NCBI GenBank assembly: GCA_964023205.1
Contig: OZ026833.1
Location: 8,334,138 to 8,398,137, forward strand
Origin: Lutraria lutraria
Lineage: Eukaryota > Mollusca > Bivalvia > Venerida > Mactridae
Length of the DNA stretch: 64,000 nucleotides
Reading direction: 5' to 3'
The notes below the pieces were generated by a model. The model searched no databases, was not told the origin of the DNA, and was given only the letters and a program-made list of their open reading frames with translations. Below are positions 15,801-30,800 of the stretch, piece by piece. How positions within the stretch are numbered: position 1 is the stretch's first letter; every line of letters starts with the position of its first letter. The translations under genes were made by a program, and so were the position numbers.

Positions 15801-18800
15801 CAGATCCTTGACCTTTAAGTTTGACCTTGATCTTGGCGAGCCTGGTTCTTACGCACAATACACTGTCTCATGTAGGTGAATAATCATGCCAAGTTGTTTT
15901 GAAATCCGTCAGTGAACAAAAATATTACAGCACTGAAAAGAAATAGTACAGGACGCAAACAGGACGGAACATTTATGTGATTCCAGTATAGCCCCACCCA
16001 CTGATAGTGGGTGGGGTTATAAAAGTCTGCGTACTATGTCACAGGAATATTTATTAGTGTAAGTATGGTAATTTATATAGATATACATACTTGATATTTA
16101 AATGATCCCTGGGAGGTATGGATATATAAAGTATTTTCCACATTCCCTTCTTGTCTGGCTAAAAAAACAACATCAAATGTTGTATTTCCGCCCGGAGGGA
16201 CAATCTGCAAAACAAATAGAATCCCATTTATAGCATCAAAACCATACACGGTAGATTATTGATCAAATTTTGATTAGGGACATGCATTATGTGGATACAT
16301 TCTGTCGTCATCAAAGTCAGAAAATTACGATTTTAACATCCAATTCCCATACCTGGCTCAAACACAACTTATTCATTAGATCATTCATTTGTTTTGCGTA
16401 ATCTGGTATACTAAATGACTAGATTGCTATTTCCAATTGATTAAGACAGAATACTTGGAATAATGTATATAACAACAAATGACTCAAATCTACTCTTATT
16501 GAAAGGCGAAACAATGTTATTTGAACAATATGCAAAAGCTTTAAATAATATTTTATCTCACCAAAATCAACATTAAATCTACACTTGTGTCAATACATCA
16601 AACATTTTAGATTATATTGTTCATAGGATAATACTGAAACAAATCCAGTTTTTGAGTGTGTCATAATTGGATACCAGTGAAGTACATGCATGCATTGATT
16701 ATTTTTTCTTTAACACTTCCTTATCATAAGATTGTCAAAGTTACTGATAACACAGATTTCCATGAGCTCAGTTGCATCACACAGGGCGACAGAACATTCA
16801 TCAAATTTAATACCAGGAAATAATTGGCTCCTCAGTGCTAGACACGAACCTAATCTAGCCTTGTATTTTAAGTGTGAATTTTAAAGTGTATACTTCTTTT
16901 CCTGAGACACGAACGTAATGACTTCAATGCAAATATTTCTCGCCCTTACTATTTTAATTGACAGTTAAGATATGACAAGAGAACATTTGTTGTTCATGCA
17001 CAAGAGATTTAGTGCAATGAAAAATCTGGGAAACAGCAAGCCCTCAAGCCCATTTGAAAGGATTTCATGAAATTATGAATTTTTCTTGAACTATTCCTGC
17101 ATACTTCATGAAAAGTTCATGAAATCTGAGAAACTATTTCAGATGGTTGTTGTATTCAGAGAAATGTTACGGACACCTTACTTACTAATTTATTTAGTTT
17201 TAATGTCATTTATCAACAACTACATGTATTCAGTCATGTATGGCAGCCACTACATCTAACAAGTTTTCCTGGACAGTATTCTAACCAGTACTAACTTATC
17301 CTTCCAATGGGAACCAGCAACTTCTATATGGAGATAAATCGACAATGTTGTCAAATTTTCATGGAAGGATATGACCAGAGGCTGTCTATTGGGTGGTTAA
17401 ACAGATAAACATATTATGAGCAATTTCATTCAAGATAAGTTCTTGAATATACGCCAAAAACTAAAGCCCTCATCATAGTTTGAATCTTTATTTAATTGAT
17501 GACATTAATTGAGGAAATGCACGGCAATTTTAACCTTCAAAGAGACAGATTTTCACATAAGTTTACTATAAATGTGCAACTTACAAAGCCTTAATCATAA
17601 AATAATAATACCGGAATTTTCACAAATTTTACAATATCATTCAAATATCAACTGAAGCATAAAAATAGGATATATTAATTAAGTCCCTTTTAATTTTTAT
17701 TCATTTATTTGGGTTTAAAGCCGTTTTTCTGTTATATACAGTAGTCAATTCACTATCACTAACCAGGATTTCCTGGCCAATATTCTAACCAGTACTAACT
17801 TACCCTTCGGGGCTTCCATAAGGAACCAGCAACTTTTTTTGTCAAATTTTCATAGAAGGGTAAGACCTTCAGTGACTGGGATTTAAACCTGGATCCCATG
17901 GTTACAAATCCAGCCCACTAATCACTGGACCACAGCAGCAGCCCAGGAATGTCCCTAAGTTGAATGGATAATCTTATAGGAGTCTATATTTATAACGACA
18001 ATTAACACCCAACTATTATGGGTCATATATATTACATGGGTCAATGTGTCATAGTTTAAAAGTCTGGACACGACCATATCTGATACTGTAGTTTCATTTA
18101 TTTTCGTTGGGCTCAATTTTCGTGGTTTTTACTAAAATAGCTATTTCGTGGGGACATAAATTCGTGGATTTTGATTTTTGAAAAACAATTCCCTTTCTCT
18201 GCATTTTAATTCGTGGGGATTTGATTTCGAGGATGAGCCGACCAACGAAATCCACAAAATTAAATCCCCAACGAAATTTAATGATTCCACAGTAATTATT
18301 TTAACTTAATGATGAATAAAACAGAGATGTAGCATAGATTTAAATGGTGGAGCTTTATCATAATACTTGTTACATACTTACTTTATCTTGAAAAAAAGAA
18401 CAATGAAAATGTGCCGTACTCCCAGATATTGAGAGTAAATGAAGATTATTCTTGCTATCTGAGTTATGCACTGTTACATGTTCCATACGAGGCATGCCCA
18501 CCGCCCTGTAATATACAAATATAGCATGTTAGAAAACAATTACAAAATAAAACAATAACAACACAATAGAAGTTAACAATGTTCAAAAGCATAATTATGC
18601 TCTTTGTTTTCAAACCTAAACAAAGAGATAAATAAGCAAGATTCATGTACTGAACATGTGACAAGAGAGCACTGACAATAAATACCAGTAAAGGTATAAA
18701 GGATAGGTAAAATATAACCGACTAGAATTATCTCTTGTTTCTGGTTGGCAGACTGTATTTAACATTAATTAATGCCATTTCAATGATTTCTTTTTGCCAG

Positions 18801-21800
18801 AATGTGTGTTCTACATCAAAGTTTGTTTCAAAGTTGAATCCTGGGAAAATTGGATACTATTTTGTTTATTTATAGGTCTGCATGTATAATGTTTACATGG
18901 CTTTAATATAACAATTTATTGTTCCCATGATGCACCATGGACAGTTTATCTAACAAGCATTCAGGGTTTTCATTAAGAACTGATCGCCAATGAAAATAAC
19001 CATCAGTGAAAATCGCGAAAAAATCAGTTACAATCCCCTAAATTTGAAAATTTTAAGTACGATATTTAAGTAGACGGCCCCCTTGGCCCCCAACCTAATC
19101 CGTTATTTTCTTAAGAAAATCTTGCACTGAATGATAATGAAAATGCTGAGCGTTACCAGGTTATCAAGCTCTAACTTCATCCCACGTCCTACTTTTCAAC
19201 ACCTTTAATTACCATACAGTGAAACCAGTGTTAGCAATCACCTCTGAATACAGGTCACCCAGTGAATGAAGGCCATTCTTTATAAACTTTCATTGATTAT
19301 TTAGAACAAATGACCTCCAAATTGAAGCCACCTCTCAATAAAGGCCTCATAATGTCTTTCCCAAGGATGGCCTTTGTTCACAAGTTTAACTGTTTTTTAA
19401 AACCAGCAGGTAGTAAGTACAACTAACTATATAAGTTTCCTGGATTCTGAACCAGTTATAACCTGCTTCTCAGCAAGTATCATACAGTACTACCAAATTC
19501 TGCACACAAATGATTGACAATGGTGAAGAATGACCTTTGATACAATGGTCTTAAAAAACTGAAGGTCTTATGAACTTACTGGTATATGTTCTTATTTATT
19601 AATTTGTGTTTAACATTGTGTTAAGATCATGTTTCACTTAAAACCAATACACACTGTGTGAATACAATCAGTAAATTGAACAAACCAAGTTGAAACAAGT
19701 ATGATAAAAGCATAGAAGGGTTGAATCCTAAAATGATCAATACATTTATGCCCGACATCTATGGAAATATAGTATGAACTAAAAAAAGCTGATTTTAATA
19801 TACATTGTAGCTCATGCAATAATAAATGACCAAGTTCAGTTAATATAATTTATAGGCCGTTTTATCATATATACATAACAAAACAAGATCTATAGTAGAT
19901 ATATTTATAATTATAAACATATATCATACTCCGCTAAAGTTGTTAAACGACAATTGTACTGGGATGACTACATTATTACACATGACTAAGTTACTAAATT
20001 GCCAAAACTAATGTTCCAAAGGTCATGTCACATAAACAGTTGAATAGCTCATGAATAATTATTATTACAACTGCAGTAAAGATCAACAAACTATATGACT
20101 CTGTTTATCTATATTATACTGGCTTAATTCAGTAAAGATTGGGATTAGCCAAACAAGAATGTAATTCTTTACGTAATGGCACATTTAAGTGTCAATTTCT
20201 TCTTCTAAATAGCTTTCAAATTCTCTGAGACTAATACATTAGCCAACACATATCGAGGGCTCAGGGCAACACTGTTGTAACTTGTTCTTATTTCAATATG
20301 AGTTACGACACTGTTGCGCTGAACCCTCGATATGCTTAGTGCATCCTTGATTTATACCATGCATTCACGACGTAAATTCCTCAAAGTTCTTGTTACCTAA
20401 TTTGCATGATTATTGGTGTAAGTCTTTAAGTCGACTTTCTGGAAATTCTACTAACAATGTTAGAAAGTGTGACCTTGACCCTCACCAACTTACAACCTCT
20501 GAATTGAGGGGCCAACAGACCCAATACCCAAACAATACTGCAGATAACAATATTTGAGATGAAGTTTCTAAAGATACAGCACAACCTCTGTAGAGCAACA
20601 CCCTGTGGGAGCTGCAAATATTAGCCGTTGTTTAGAGGTTGTTGCTCTACAGAGGCTAAATTTATAGTAAATATCAGCTTAGGGGATTTTTGAAGATGTT
20701 GTTATAGAGAGGTTGTTTCTCTACAGAGGGCTGCTCTGGAGAGTTTGTACTGTATATCCAAATGCAGGGACCCCCCAGCCCTGTTAAATAGTTATTCCTA
20801 TTCATGAAGTATGCAAGTATAGTTCAAGACAAATTCATGTTTTCATTAATTCCATATGAAGGTGCAAGAACAAAAACAGAAAACCAGATGTTATCAAAAC
20901 ATAAATCAGTAACTGAAAACAAATTTATCATAAAGAGAATTTTTCAACAATTCCCATCTCCAATTTTCTCTCTTGTCTATTATCAATTATGCACGATGTT
21001 GTAAAACCGCTAACAAGGAAAAGCAGTAATGATAGAAATAATGACAGTTTTAATTCCCTGTCAGCCAATCAGGCAGATAATAATCCCCTTTGGATGGAAT
21101 TATGAAAAAAATGATTTTTTCTTGAACTTTTCTTGTATAGTTCATGAACAGTTTATAAAGTATGAGGATTTGATTATGCCAGAAGACAGAGATACAAGCA
21201 TTGAAAGGGTCTAGACATCTTTGTCAGATAATGGACCGGATCATTCTAACTCAAATACTGAAATTGATTTCATTTGACACAATGTTGATCAAACAGACAA
21301 TAGAAATGACACAATTGACCAAATTAATGTTAGAATTCCAGCAATGAGACAATGGCATTAGAATAATTACAGGTAGACATGAAAGAACAGGACAAACCAG
21401 TCAAGAATATAAAATATCGGGGATATTGACAAAACGACCAGTCTATCAAAATCTTTAAAAGAATATTGAAGACCAGTCAAAGGGCACTTGTTGCTTGGGG
21501 AATGTATGTTTTTTTAAGAGTTAAATGCTCTTAAAGATGTACATTCCCCAAGGGACCTAAGGGCTGGTGGTCCAGGTGCTGAACTTGCAAACCAGCCATC
21601 TGGGTTCGAACCCTGATCCAAGCTAGTAGTACCTTTCTATGAAAATTTGACAAAAATTACAATTTTACTTCATATATTAAGAAGTTGCCATCTCCATATA
21701 TGGAAAGGTAAGTTAGTATTTATAAAATCCAGGAAGTGGTTATTTTTATGTGTTCTGGCTGTCAAATTTAACTGAAATGACTGTTGAAAAAAAATGGTGC

Positions 21801-24800
21801 TAAAACCACTGATCCTAACTCAATCTTACTTCCAACTTCACCATCAAACCTTCATAATAACAAAGCCCACCCTTGAAGCCTGAGTTCAAATAATAGCACA
21901 TTGATTTTTGTAAAACAAAAATTGGCATATTTAAGATAATTGAAAACTAATGACAGTCAGGGGCACTTGAAATTATTGACATCAAATTCTAAAGTATCTG
22001 TACAAACAAAGGGACTTATTGGGTCATTGATGCTCTCTGTCTCTCAGGTACATTAATTCTAATTAAGCTCCACCCACTGTGCTTTAGGGACTGACGTGGC
22101 AGACATGCAGTTAATCTAACAAACCATGACAATACAGTCATGCTATAACATGTCCATACTCAGGTACAGGATTCCATTTTATTGATTTCACTCCTAGAAC
22201 TAATGACAATCTTTTCTATAATGTTTAACAACTAGATAAACTACCATTCACAAACCGCCTCGATTATTGATTGGCTACGCGGGGCACTACATTAATGATA
22301 GATCCTTGTGTAGAACGGGTCTTGGGAGAGTTCAGGTGACTTAGTCTTAGGTTATCTTCTAAAATGGACGAGGTATTGGCCACAGATATCCAAATCAAAG
22401 TACTGAAAGTGCTCATGGTACAGAACTTACATAGACTAGCACAACAACATGGAACAGGAACTAGTTTTAAGGCGGATGTAGAAAAAGGCAGTATTCTGGT
22501 CTGCATCAAAATTCATGCACACTGAGCGAGCGACGGCTATGGAAAACTGATCTATCGGTCATTTTCCAAAAATGACCAAATATCCTTGAAAATGTTGCAA
22601 TGTGAATGAGGAAATATTGTACTAAATTCAGAAGAAAACAATTCACTTTGACTTGACTCTAATGGGAATAAAATCAATCACATTAATTTAGCAGTTAAGC
22701 CATTAATATTGAATCTTTCAATTTTCATAGTAGCAATCCACCATACCCCTCAGCTTGCTAATGTAATATGTCAACAAGCAGTAAATTAAATTTCACATGT
22801 CCAGAGCTTTATGCAAGTAAGATATCGTATTTACTGCAATTAAATTTAGAAGTGCATCAGTGAATTTCACTGTATAACATTAATGACGGCAGAAAATAAG
22901 CTTTTAAACCAATTGTTTTAAGTGTTTTGTGGAATAACTTATTTCATCTCATTAGGCAGACCAATTCATTTTCACAACACAAAATTCATAAGCAATTTGT
23001 ATGAATAAAACTAGCTTAGACAGGATATAAATGTACAGAGAACAAAAGCAAGTGCATGTTTTATATTGACGCAAATTTCAACTTTGTTTTATTATATATA
23101 GTCTCCTAAGAGATTCGTTTTTTCAGTTAATAGCAAGAGGCGAGAAAAAAACATGTTTTCACTAGCATCTCCAAATATACTGTCATTATGGTGGCAAAAC
23201 TTGTTTTCAAATACATGTTTAATTTTGGAGATATGGTTTGTACGAAAATAAAAATATTGGCAAGAACGTTTATTACAGGGGTGTCAATACAGCCTAATTA
23301 AAAATCCTGAAAATCATATGCTGCCGACCATTTTTGCCAAAAAGAGGCATTCAAATTTCAACCACATTATTTCTATATTTAATTCAGTATATATTAAAGA
23401 AAATCACTCTGAGCAGATTAAATTGACGATAACTTTGCTATTTCTTGAGATATTTTCATGAAATAACTTTTATTTTGCTCAGACATCATAGTTCTTTCAT
23501 GGCAAATATATCCAGAATATTGACACCTCTGTAATTAATTGACCAAGCAACTGACACAGACCGAAAAAAATCTAGGATCGAAAGCTGAATTTCTTGAATA
23601 ATCTTGAAATGGGACAAGTAAGTTTTTTGTACATCATTGTTTTTTTGTAATTAGTATATACAACTGTATTTTCATATTATTGCCAAGGGAAACAAGAAAG
23701 AACGGTTAGATAATGTAGATTATGGAAATAAAACTTTAACCCCACCACAAAATCATTATGTAATTTATACTTGAACAAACACATGAATTCATACAGTCAC
23801 ATGCACAATTAGCAGACTTAAAACTGAACTAACTAACAAATGGCTTATATTATACAAGTATGTATGACTGATATTTTGCTTAATGCCAAATGACTCATAA
23901 TTATGGTTTGAAAAAAATATAACAGCACCATTTGTTAATTCCAGTGCTTTGTAAATATATATATATTACTATCAAAAAATGTGATAGCATCACTTAATTT
24001 TCTCGAACAGCAAAAATGTACACAAAACAGCTCAAGGTTCTTTAATTAGCGACAAGATCGGCAAAACAATTGTTGTTGATTTTCAAGCTCACAAACATGT
24101 CTAGACTCTGCTAAATCTGGCAAAAGAACTGAACCATTACACCCCTTCGAATGGATTTCATAAAAACATTATTTTTTCTTGGACTATTCGTGCATTCATG
24201 AACAGTTCATGAACAGTTCATTAAGTATGAAAAAATATTTGACTGATTTTAATGAAGGATAATTAAAAGTTTGCCTTCCGCTTAGTTTTTCAACACACCA
24301 TAAGATAGATATCATTTCTGGTAAACTATTTACACATTTATATACAAAATAAATATAAAGGCATATTGAAATGCAGTATACAACATGACTGAATGCAACT
24401 AACTATAATGATTATTATTATGGCTGTCATACGAAGTGATATAATATTCAATATAAAAAAAATTCCAGCAAAAATTATGTATAAATGCAAACACTTGATA
24501 TGAGAAGTGTAACATGTAAACTTTTGAAAGATTGTCTTGTAACAGATGTGCAGTTAGTGTATCTATCCAGGTTGTATGGCTGTAATGATTGAAGAAATTG
24601 GGCCAACCATAAAAATATTTTGTTTGTGGTAAGAAAATTACTCAGGCCCATACCCAACTTTTTTTGGCCTCTCATGTAAAATTTTTTTTGGATAAAGAAA
24701 TAGCATCCTGGCATGTATCTTGGGTTCCATATAAAAATTAAATTGTAAAAAAAAACAAGATGTGTTTCAAAAACACAAAGCCCCTTCCGGATGCCCTTTA

Positions 24801-27800
24801 ACTTGAAAATGCACAAAATAAACAAAGGGCCATAATTCTGTCAAAAATGATCGAATCACAAAACCCGGAATATATGTGCAGGGGTTCTTGGTAACAACAA
24901 GTCTGTGAAAGTTTCATCAAAATCCCATGAAAAATGTAGGAGTAGTATCCTAAAAGAAATGTAGGAATTTTTTTAAACACAATGACCCCTTGACCTTGAC
25001 CTACTGACCTGAAAATGCACAGGTCCTGTAGAGGTTGTCATGAGGAACCTACAATGAAGTTTGATGAATGTAGGTGCAAGTGTTTTGATTTTATAGACAA
25101 GGTTAAAGTTTGGTACAAACAGACAAATAGACAAACAGAGAGACCAAAAATAATATGCCCCCGATCTATCGATACGGGGGCATAAAAATGCTACCAACTG
25201 GTACCAACCTACCCACTGAAAATTTTCTGCAAATAAACATTTCTTTAAGAATGACCATGTGGTCAACATTTTATGTTCAATAAGGATATTGACTTTTGAG
25301 CAATATGGTTATTGCGTGTCCATTTACAGTGCTAGTAACAAGGCATCACTGCTAATGTATTGTAATGTAAGCAGCAATGGCAATAATAAAACAATTCTGT
25401 ACTTACTGTTCTTGAAAATCTAACATGGGCGGATCTAGCTGTATCGCTGCTGGTATCAATATATCTTCAGGCCTGAAAATATAAATACAATTTATGGATT
25501 AATTCAAAGCAGTCAAGCATATGAATGTTGCCATTTTTAATAATAATATCAAAAACTATATGCTGAGATTGTTGACTATAAAGCAGATCAAGCTCCAGCC
25601 ATTATTTGAATAGTATTTGAACTTTATGTATAAAGATCAGCTGACTGGTTCAGTGTAAGGAGTTTCAACAATAAATTAGAGGATGGTCAACCAAACAGGC
25701 ATTTTACAATGTCCAGTTTTTCCTCAGTGGTTTAACCTTCAACCAGCAGCCAGGATCATCCTGAAAACATGTATAGCTTTATCAATGGAGGAATCCCTTA
25801 AACAGGAATTCATGAAATCATATGTCTTTTTTCTTGAACTTTTCTTGAACCTTTCATGCATACTTCATGAATAGTTAATGAAGTATGAATAACTATTTGA
25901 CAGGGGAAGACCCATCCCTGCGAAATAAACTTCAACTGTTCATGAAAAGTTCATCAAATTCTTCATCAGTTCTTAAAGGTGAAGTTCATAAACAGTTCTT
26001 AAAGTAATCATGATTTTTTGTGGGACTGTTCAAGGACAAATGATTTTGAACTATTCCTGAACTGTTGAAGTCAAAGATGTACACCTGGGGTATAGCCATG
26101 GCATTTCTGTAAGCTCCTCATTTGAGAAATTTGGTCCCAGTTGAATACTAGTCAGGCAGTACAACCATTCAACCATAGAGGCACCAAATTCTCAATGATT
26201 ACATGAGCAACAATATCCTACATAAATCAAGTTAGGAGCATAGCCCTGTCAATAGTTATCACATTTCATTAATAATTCATGAAGTATGCAAGAGTAGTTC
26301 TAGAAAAATACATGTTTTCATGAATTCGTATAGAACTGGGACTGACAGATTCAAAGGTCTTCTTTGCTTTCTAAAGACCAGCATCTGTCTCTCTGCATGT
26401 ATTTTATCCTCTCTTGAATCGTTACAGGAAAAATATGATCAAGTTTGTAACAACCACCGCATTGGCAGAAAGGAGGTTTATAGTTATTATATAGAACATA
26501 CATACAAACATGCTTGACACATTCCAAGGAGGAAGAACAGACTAAAATGTTATACATTATGATAATAAGTGCTATCTTAAACAGCCCCCTTTCATCCGTT
26601 TTAGAACAATTGTAACCAAATTTCCTTCTATAATTATATTTCTTATAAACAATAGCTTTTCCAAGTCACATTATTTCCTTGATACTTAAACTACACTTAA
26701 CATTTATAAGAATTGTTACATCCATGGTTTATTTTTCCAGCATATTATCTCGGTTAACAAAGATCTGTGAATAAAGGGAACCTGAATACTGAATACCGTA
26801 AATGCCCTTTATAAAGCCCCATCCTAATTAACACACACCCAAATTTCGAGGAAAAAATGCATATCAATAAGCAGAATATCAGGAAAATAAAAATGGCAAG
26901 AATTGGCTTCAATCAAAATGTGTCATTTTTATGTTGAACATATGGTACCTTCGACATGTAAATGGGCAATGAATGGTGTGAAATGATGATCGATTTCACT
27001 ACCAAGCAGCCTCTTATAAGCACCCCCCATTGCAAAATAATACGCGCCAGGGGTCATTAAAGGCTTATTGAATTTAGTAAAATTTCTGAACAATAGGTAA
27101 AATGATAGTAAAATGTAAGAAATGTATATTATTTTCTCTAAAACAATAATTAAATCATGCTTTTCTTTAGCCACATCTCTTTAAAATGTTGTCAAATGCT
27201 TTTTCTTATTTTTTGCAAAATCATTGAAAAAAATACTTAGCTATATTTCTATATAAAAATAAATTTTTTTGGAATGTTTTTATTGCAAATAAAAGTCATT
27301 TTCACAGATAAGACTTCTTTCTGGGTAAAATAAGACCTACTTTAATTTTAACATCCAAAAAGCTAATGGGGCTTTAAATAAGGCATTTACAGTAAAATAA
27401 TTTATCATAATAGCCTTCAAATTAAGGCCTATTGCACATATTATAAGGCCATATTTTGTCTGTCCTCTAAGTCAACCTTGTTTAAAGGTTTCACAGTATA
27501 CTGACTACTGTTGACTACTGTGTACGGAAATAGCGAGAATCAACTTAAGAATTTGTGATTAAAATAAGTTGAGTGATTTAATTGTAACAGCAGGCCTAAA
27601 TCTGCAAAATTATGCGCTTGAACATCAACAAGGACGTTCAGTGGAGATGATTGTAGCAAAAAATCACACATTTATGCATAAAAGTTAAGGAGACCATTTA
27701 TACTGCAAAGGCTTAATGAAGTCTGCCTATTGTCAGTTTGCCAAATACAGCTAGATTTTACGAGGCTTGTAGTTCCCTTTTGTGTTTAATGTGAAATTTC

Positions 27801-30800
27801 TGTAACCAGACTTGAGTTATTTTTTTCTAGATCCTTCAGATTTTCAGACAGCAGAACCTGGACTTGTAGACATTTTCTATCACTTGCTGTCTACTAACCT
27901 ATAGTGGCTTGATCGGTGGAGTAAATTGAAAATTGGGGTAAAATTGGATGATTTCAAAGAAATTTTCAGAGGGTAAGACCCTTTACATGTTATAACTATA
28001 TCTTAAAGAAAACCCCTTAGTGGCACAACACTACGAAACAAAAGAAAGTTGTGACCTTAAATTGTACTAGTAAAACACGGCCCTTTGTGAATACAGGTCA
28101 TCATTCTTTAGCACACGGACTCATATATCGAGGGCTCAGCACAATACTGACATAACTTGTTCTTATTTCAATATGAGTTACAACTGTTGCATTGAGCCCT
28201 CGATATTTTACCTAATTCACCCTTAAAGGTGAACAGTGCATATAGGTCACAGTTCATCACTCCCTATTGTGGCCCTTGCTGCCCAGTTCCCCTGTATGAC
28301 AATATACAATAGCTAACTCAACAATTACCCACGTGTTTCATCCAATGTAGTTAAACATATTGGTTGACTGTTATCATTCTAGAAATCAATACTAAGCCAC
28401 AGTTAATTTGTGTGACTTGCGCCACAATCAGCAAAATATCTCCAAGGAATCACCACTAACCACTAGCTACAGGTACAATATATAACTACATCAACATAAT
28501 TCAAGCTAAAACCCATATAATGACATATCAGACTCGAACATCAGTATGCTTAGATTAATTTATGAAATAAAATGCAATCTAATCTTACTATATTCTTTGT
28601 TTACTTGTTTCATCGGGTTTAACACCATTTTCAACATTATTTCAGTCATATCGTGGCGCTCTGTTATCCTAACCAGCTTTCCTGGACTTCATTCAGGCCT
28701 TAACCAGTACTAACCATGTTCTATTCATAAGCTTCTGCCAAGCTACCCCACATAATTCAGAGGTGGAGGACAATTTAACAAAGGATGCAATTTCTTTAGT
28801 CAAATTTGTCACAGACAGTGTGAGCCTCACCTGGGGTTCAAACTCACAACCTCTCCATCATCAGCCACTGAGCTAACCAGACAGGCTCTTACTATTCTAC
28901 TCCAATAATTTTTCATCAAAATTCAAATGATTACGTTTAATATCTTCATGGATGAAAATGCACTATCCTTTTTTCACAGGGGTTTAATATCTCAACAACA
29001 GCCATGGTCATTGTTGACTGTTCCAGCTGGACTGAAGAAGGACACAGTGCATATACCTAGGTGGTAAAACATACCAGACCTGAAAGCTTAGGCTAGCTGG
29101 ACAGTTTCCTCAGACGTGAAATTTGTTCTGTCGGTGATTTGAGCTCGCAGTGATGAGGAGCAAGGAATTACTAGAGAGTTGGAGCCATCTTACCAGACTG
29201 AAAGACGTTTTACTGTATCAAATGCTGACCTGTTTTTGCATGATAAAATTTTGTTTCTAATACAATTTATTTCTTATATAAATGTATGATGGTGTTATAA
29301 AAATACTTAATGGAAACTTCATATCATTTTCTAATAAAACATTTGACTTGGTAGCAAATTCAGACAATTTGTCATCTTAAAATTTCACCAGATGCAGACT
29401 CGGTCTTTGGACCGGCAGCCATGACATTTCGAAGACTCCTATAATTTCATTCCAACAAGCTAAAGAATGTGGAAGAGTTTGCTCCACAACATTGCGAAAT
29501 AGTATATGGATGGGCCGACCATCCGACAGACTGACAAGTCATCTCCATCCATCGGTTTAGAGTGACTCCAATATACCCCTCTCAAACTTCAATGGTGGGG
29601 GTATAATAAGTAACACTTTTACTAATTTCACAAGTTAGTTCTGAATTTCATTTATAAGGCATGCATGTATAAACCCAATTAACTGTTTATTTAACACTAA
29701 TTGCAATATATAACTGATTTTTAAATTACCAGACCTCAAGATAAATTCTTTATAAGGCTACATGACATAATCAAGAAATCATTATTTTACTTAGTCAGTT
29801 TTTTTTCCACACGTAGCGCAGAATGCCTGTCTGAAAATTCCTGCGAAAATATATTTCTTTGTACTAGATAACAAATCTTGTAATCTAATTTCCCAGGCAG
29901 TAAATTGAGAAAGGACAGAATTCATCGAATAATTGTAAAGCATAGTACACTTGGGTAACTCTGCACAAAAGATATTGAGAGCGAATATCAAATTATTTGT
30001 TAAATGATAATAGAGCTGTTACAACTTCTATTAAACATGGCTATCAAAATTATCATCATACATTTATAACTGAGTCAGATAACATCAGCTTGTAAAATAT
30101 AAAACCTCTAACAGATGTAGAATACGAGGGATGTGTCTAAACTACTGATAATACTGTACCATATCTGTCAATATGTAAACCAACAATTTCAAGTGACCAG
30201 ATACAAACTATTCATACCTTACAAAGAGGGTATAATTATCTCATACAATATGTACTTCATACATTTAGTTTACTATATATATGTATATACAATGGAGACT
30301 AGAAATTATCAGAGCAAAACAATCATAACAAAAACAGCACAGTAAAGCAAAGACGAAGCAATTGCCAATGTGTAAAAATTTATGTTTTTCCAAATCAAAG
30401 GATACATAAATATTGTTCAACCTTTCAAGGCTTTTTCGTTACAGACTGATTAAAAATGTATCTAGTTTTCAATAACTAATTAAAGTATTACTATATATAC
30501 CATGTAACTTACATTGAACTTATAAATAATTGCGCATTTGAAGGTAAACAAATTTTCATGTGTAAACATAAATGCAAACTATATGCAAATGCTTAAACTT
30601 ATTATATTACAGCTCTGGGTATAGAAGTTCATTATACTCTTTGTCGTGCAAATTGTTCTATAACTTATATCAGGTACAACTGAAGTTCAACATTTTAAAA
30701 ACTAACAACCGTACAAAAGTATAAACATAGACATAGATTATTATCTCTTGTTTACAATTACAGCCTTTTATAACAGAGGCCAAAATCAGTGACTTCACAA

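Larger units (their letters stand above)
12289..16090 (-). other. Two TMEM131 introns around exon 7
   Basis: Intron 12289-13186 shows nothing recognisable. Intron 13310-16090 carries part of the TGGCCTTTATT family (13322-13392), a TTCATGAAC-type repeat near 13780-13850, a short element at 14658-14862 related to 45853-46020, an AC microsatellite (15522-15539) and a diverged unit of the 162-base repeat (15770-15910). Confidence 0.5.
16205..18381 (-). other. TMEM131 intron with two SINE-B copies
   Basis: Contains TTCATGAA-type sequence near 17040-17140, SINE-B copies at 17196-17372 and 17710-17948, and CGTGGGGAT element copy 2 at 18084-18294. Confidence 0.55.
18506..25406 (-). other. Large TMEM131 intron
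   Basis: 6.9 kb. It holds a TGGCCTTTATT family copy (19209-19392), hairpin copy 3 (20249-20334), CTCTGTAGAGC element copy 2 (20574-20756), TTCATGAA-type repeats (20785-20840, 21060-21170, 24145-24240), a plus-strand SINE-B (21553-21740), a small plus-strand ORF (22364-22525) and a CCCCCGATCTATCGATACGG-bounded repeat (24740-25187). About 22530-24140 shows nothing recognisable. Confidence 0.55.
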
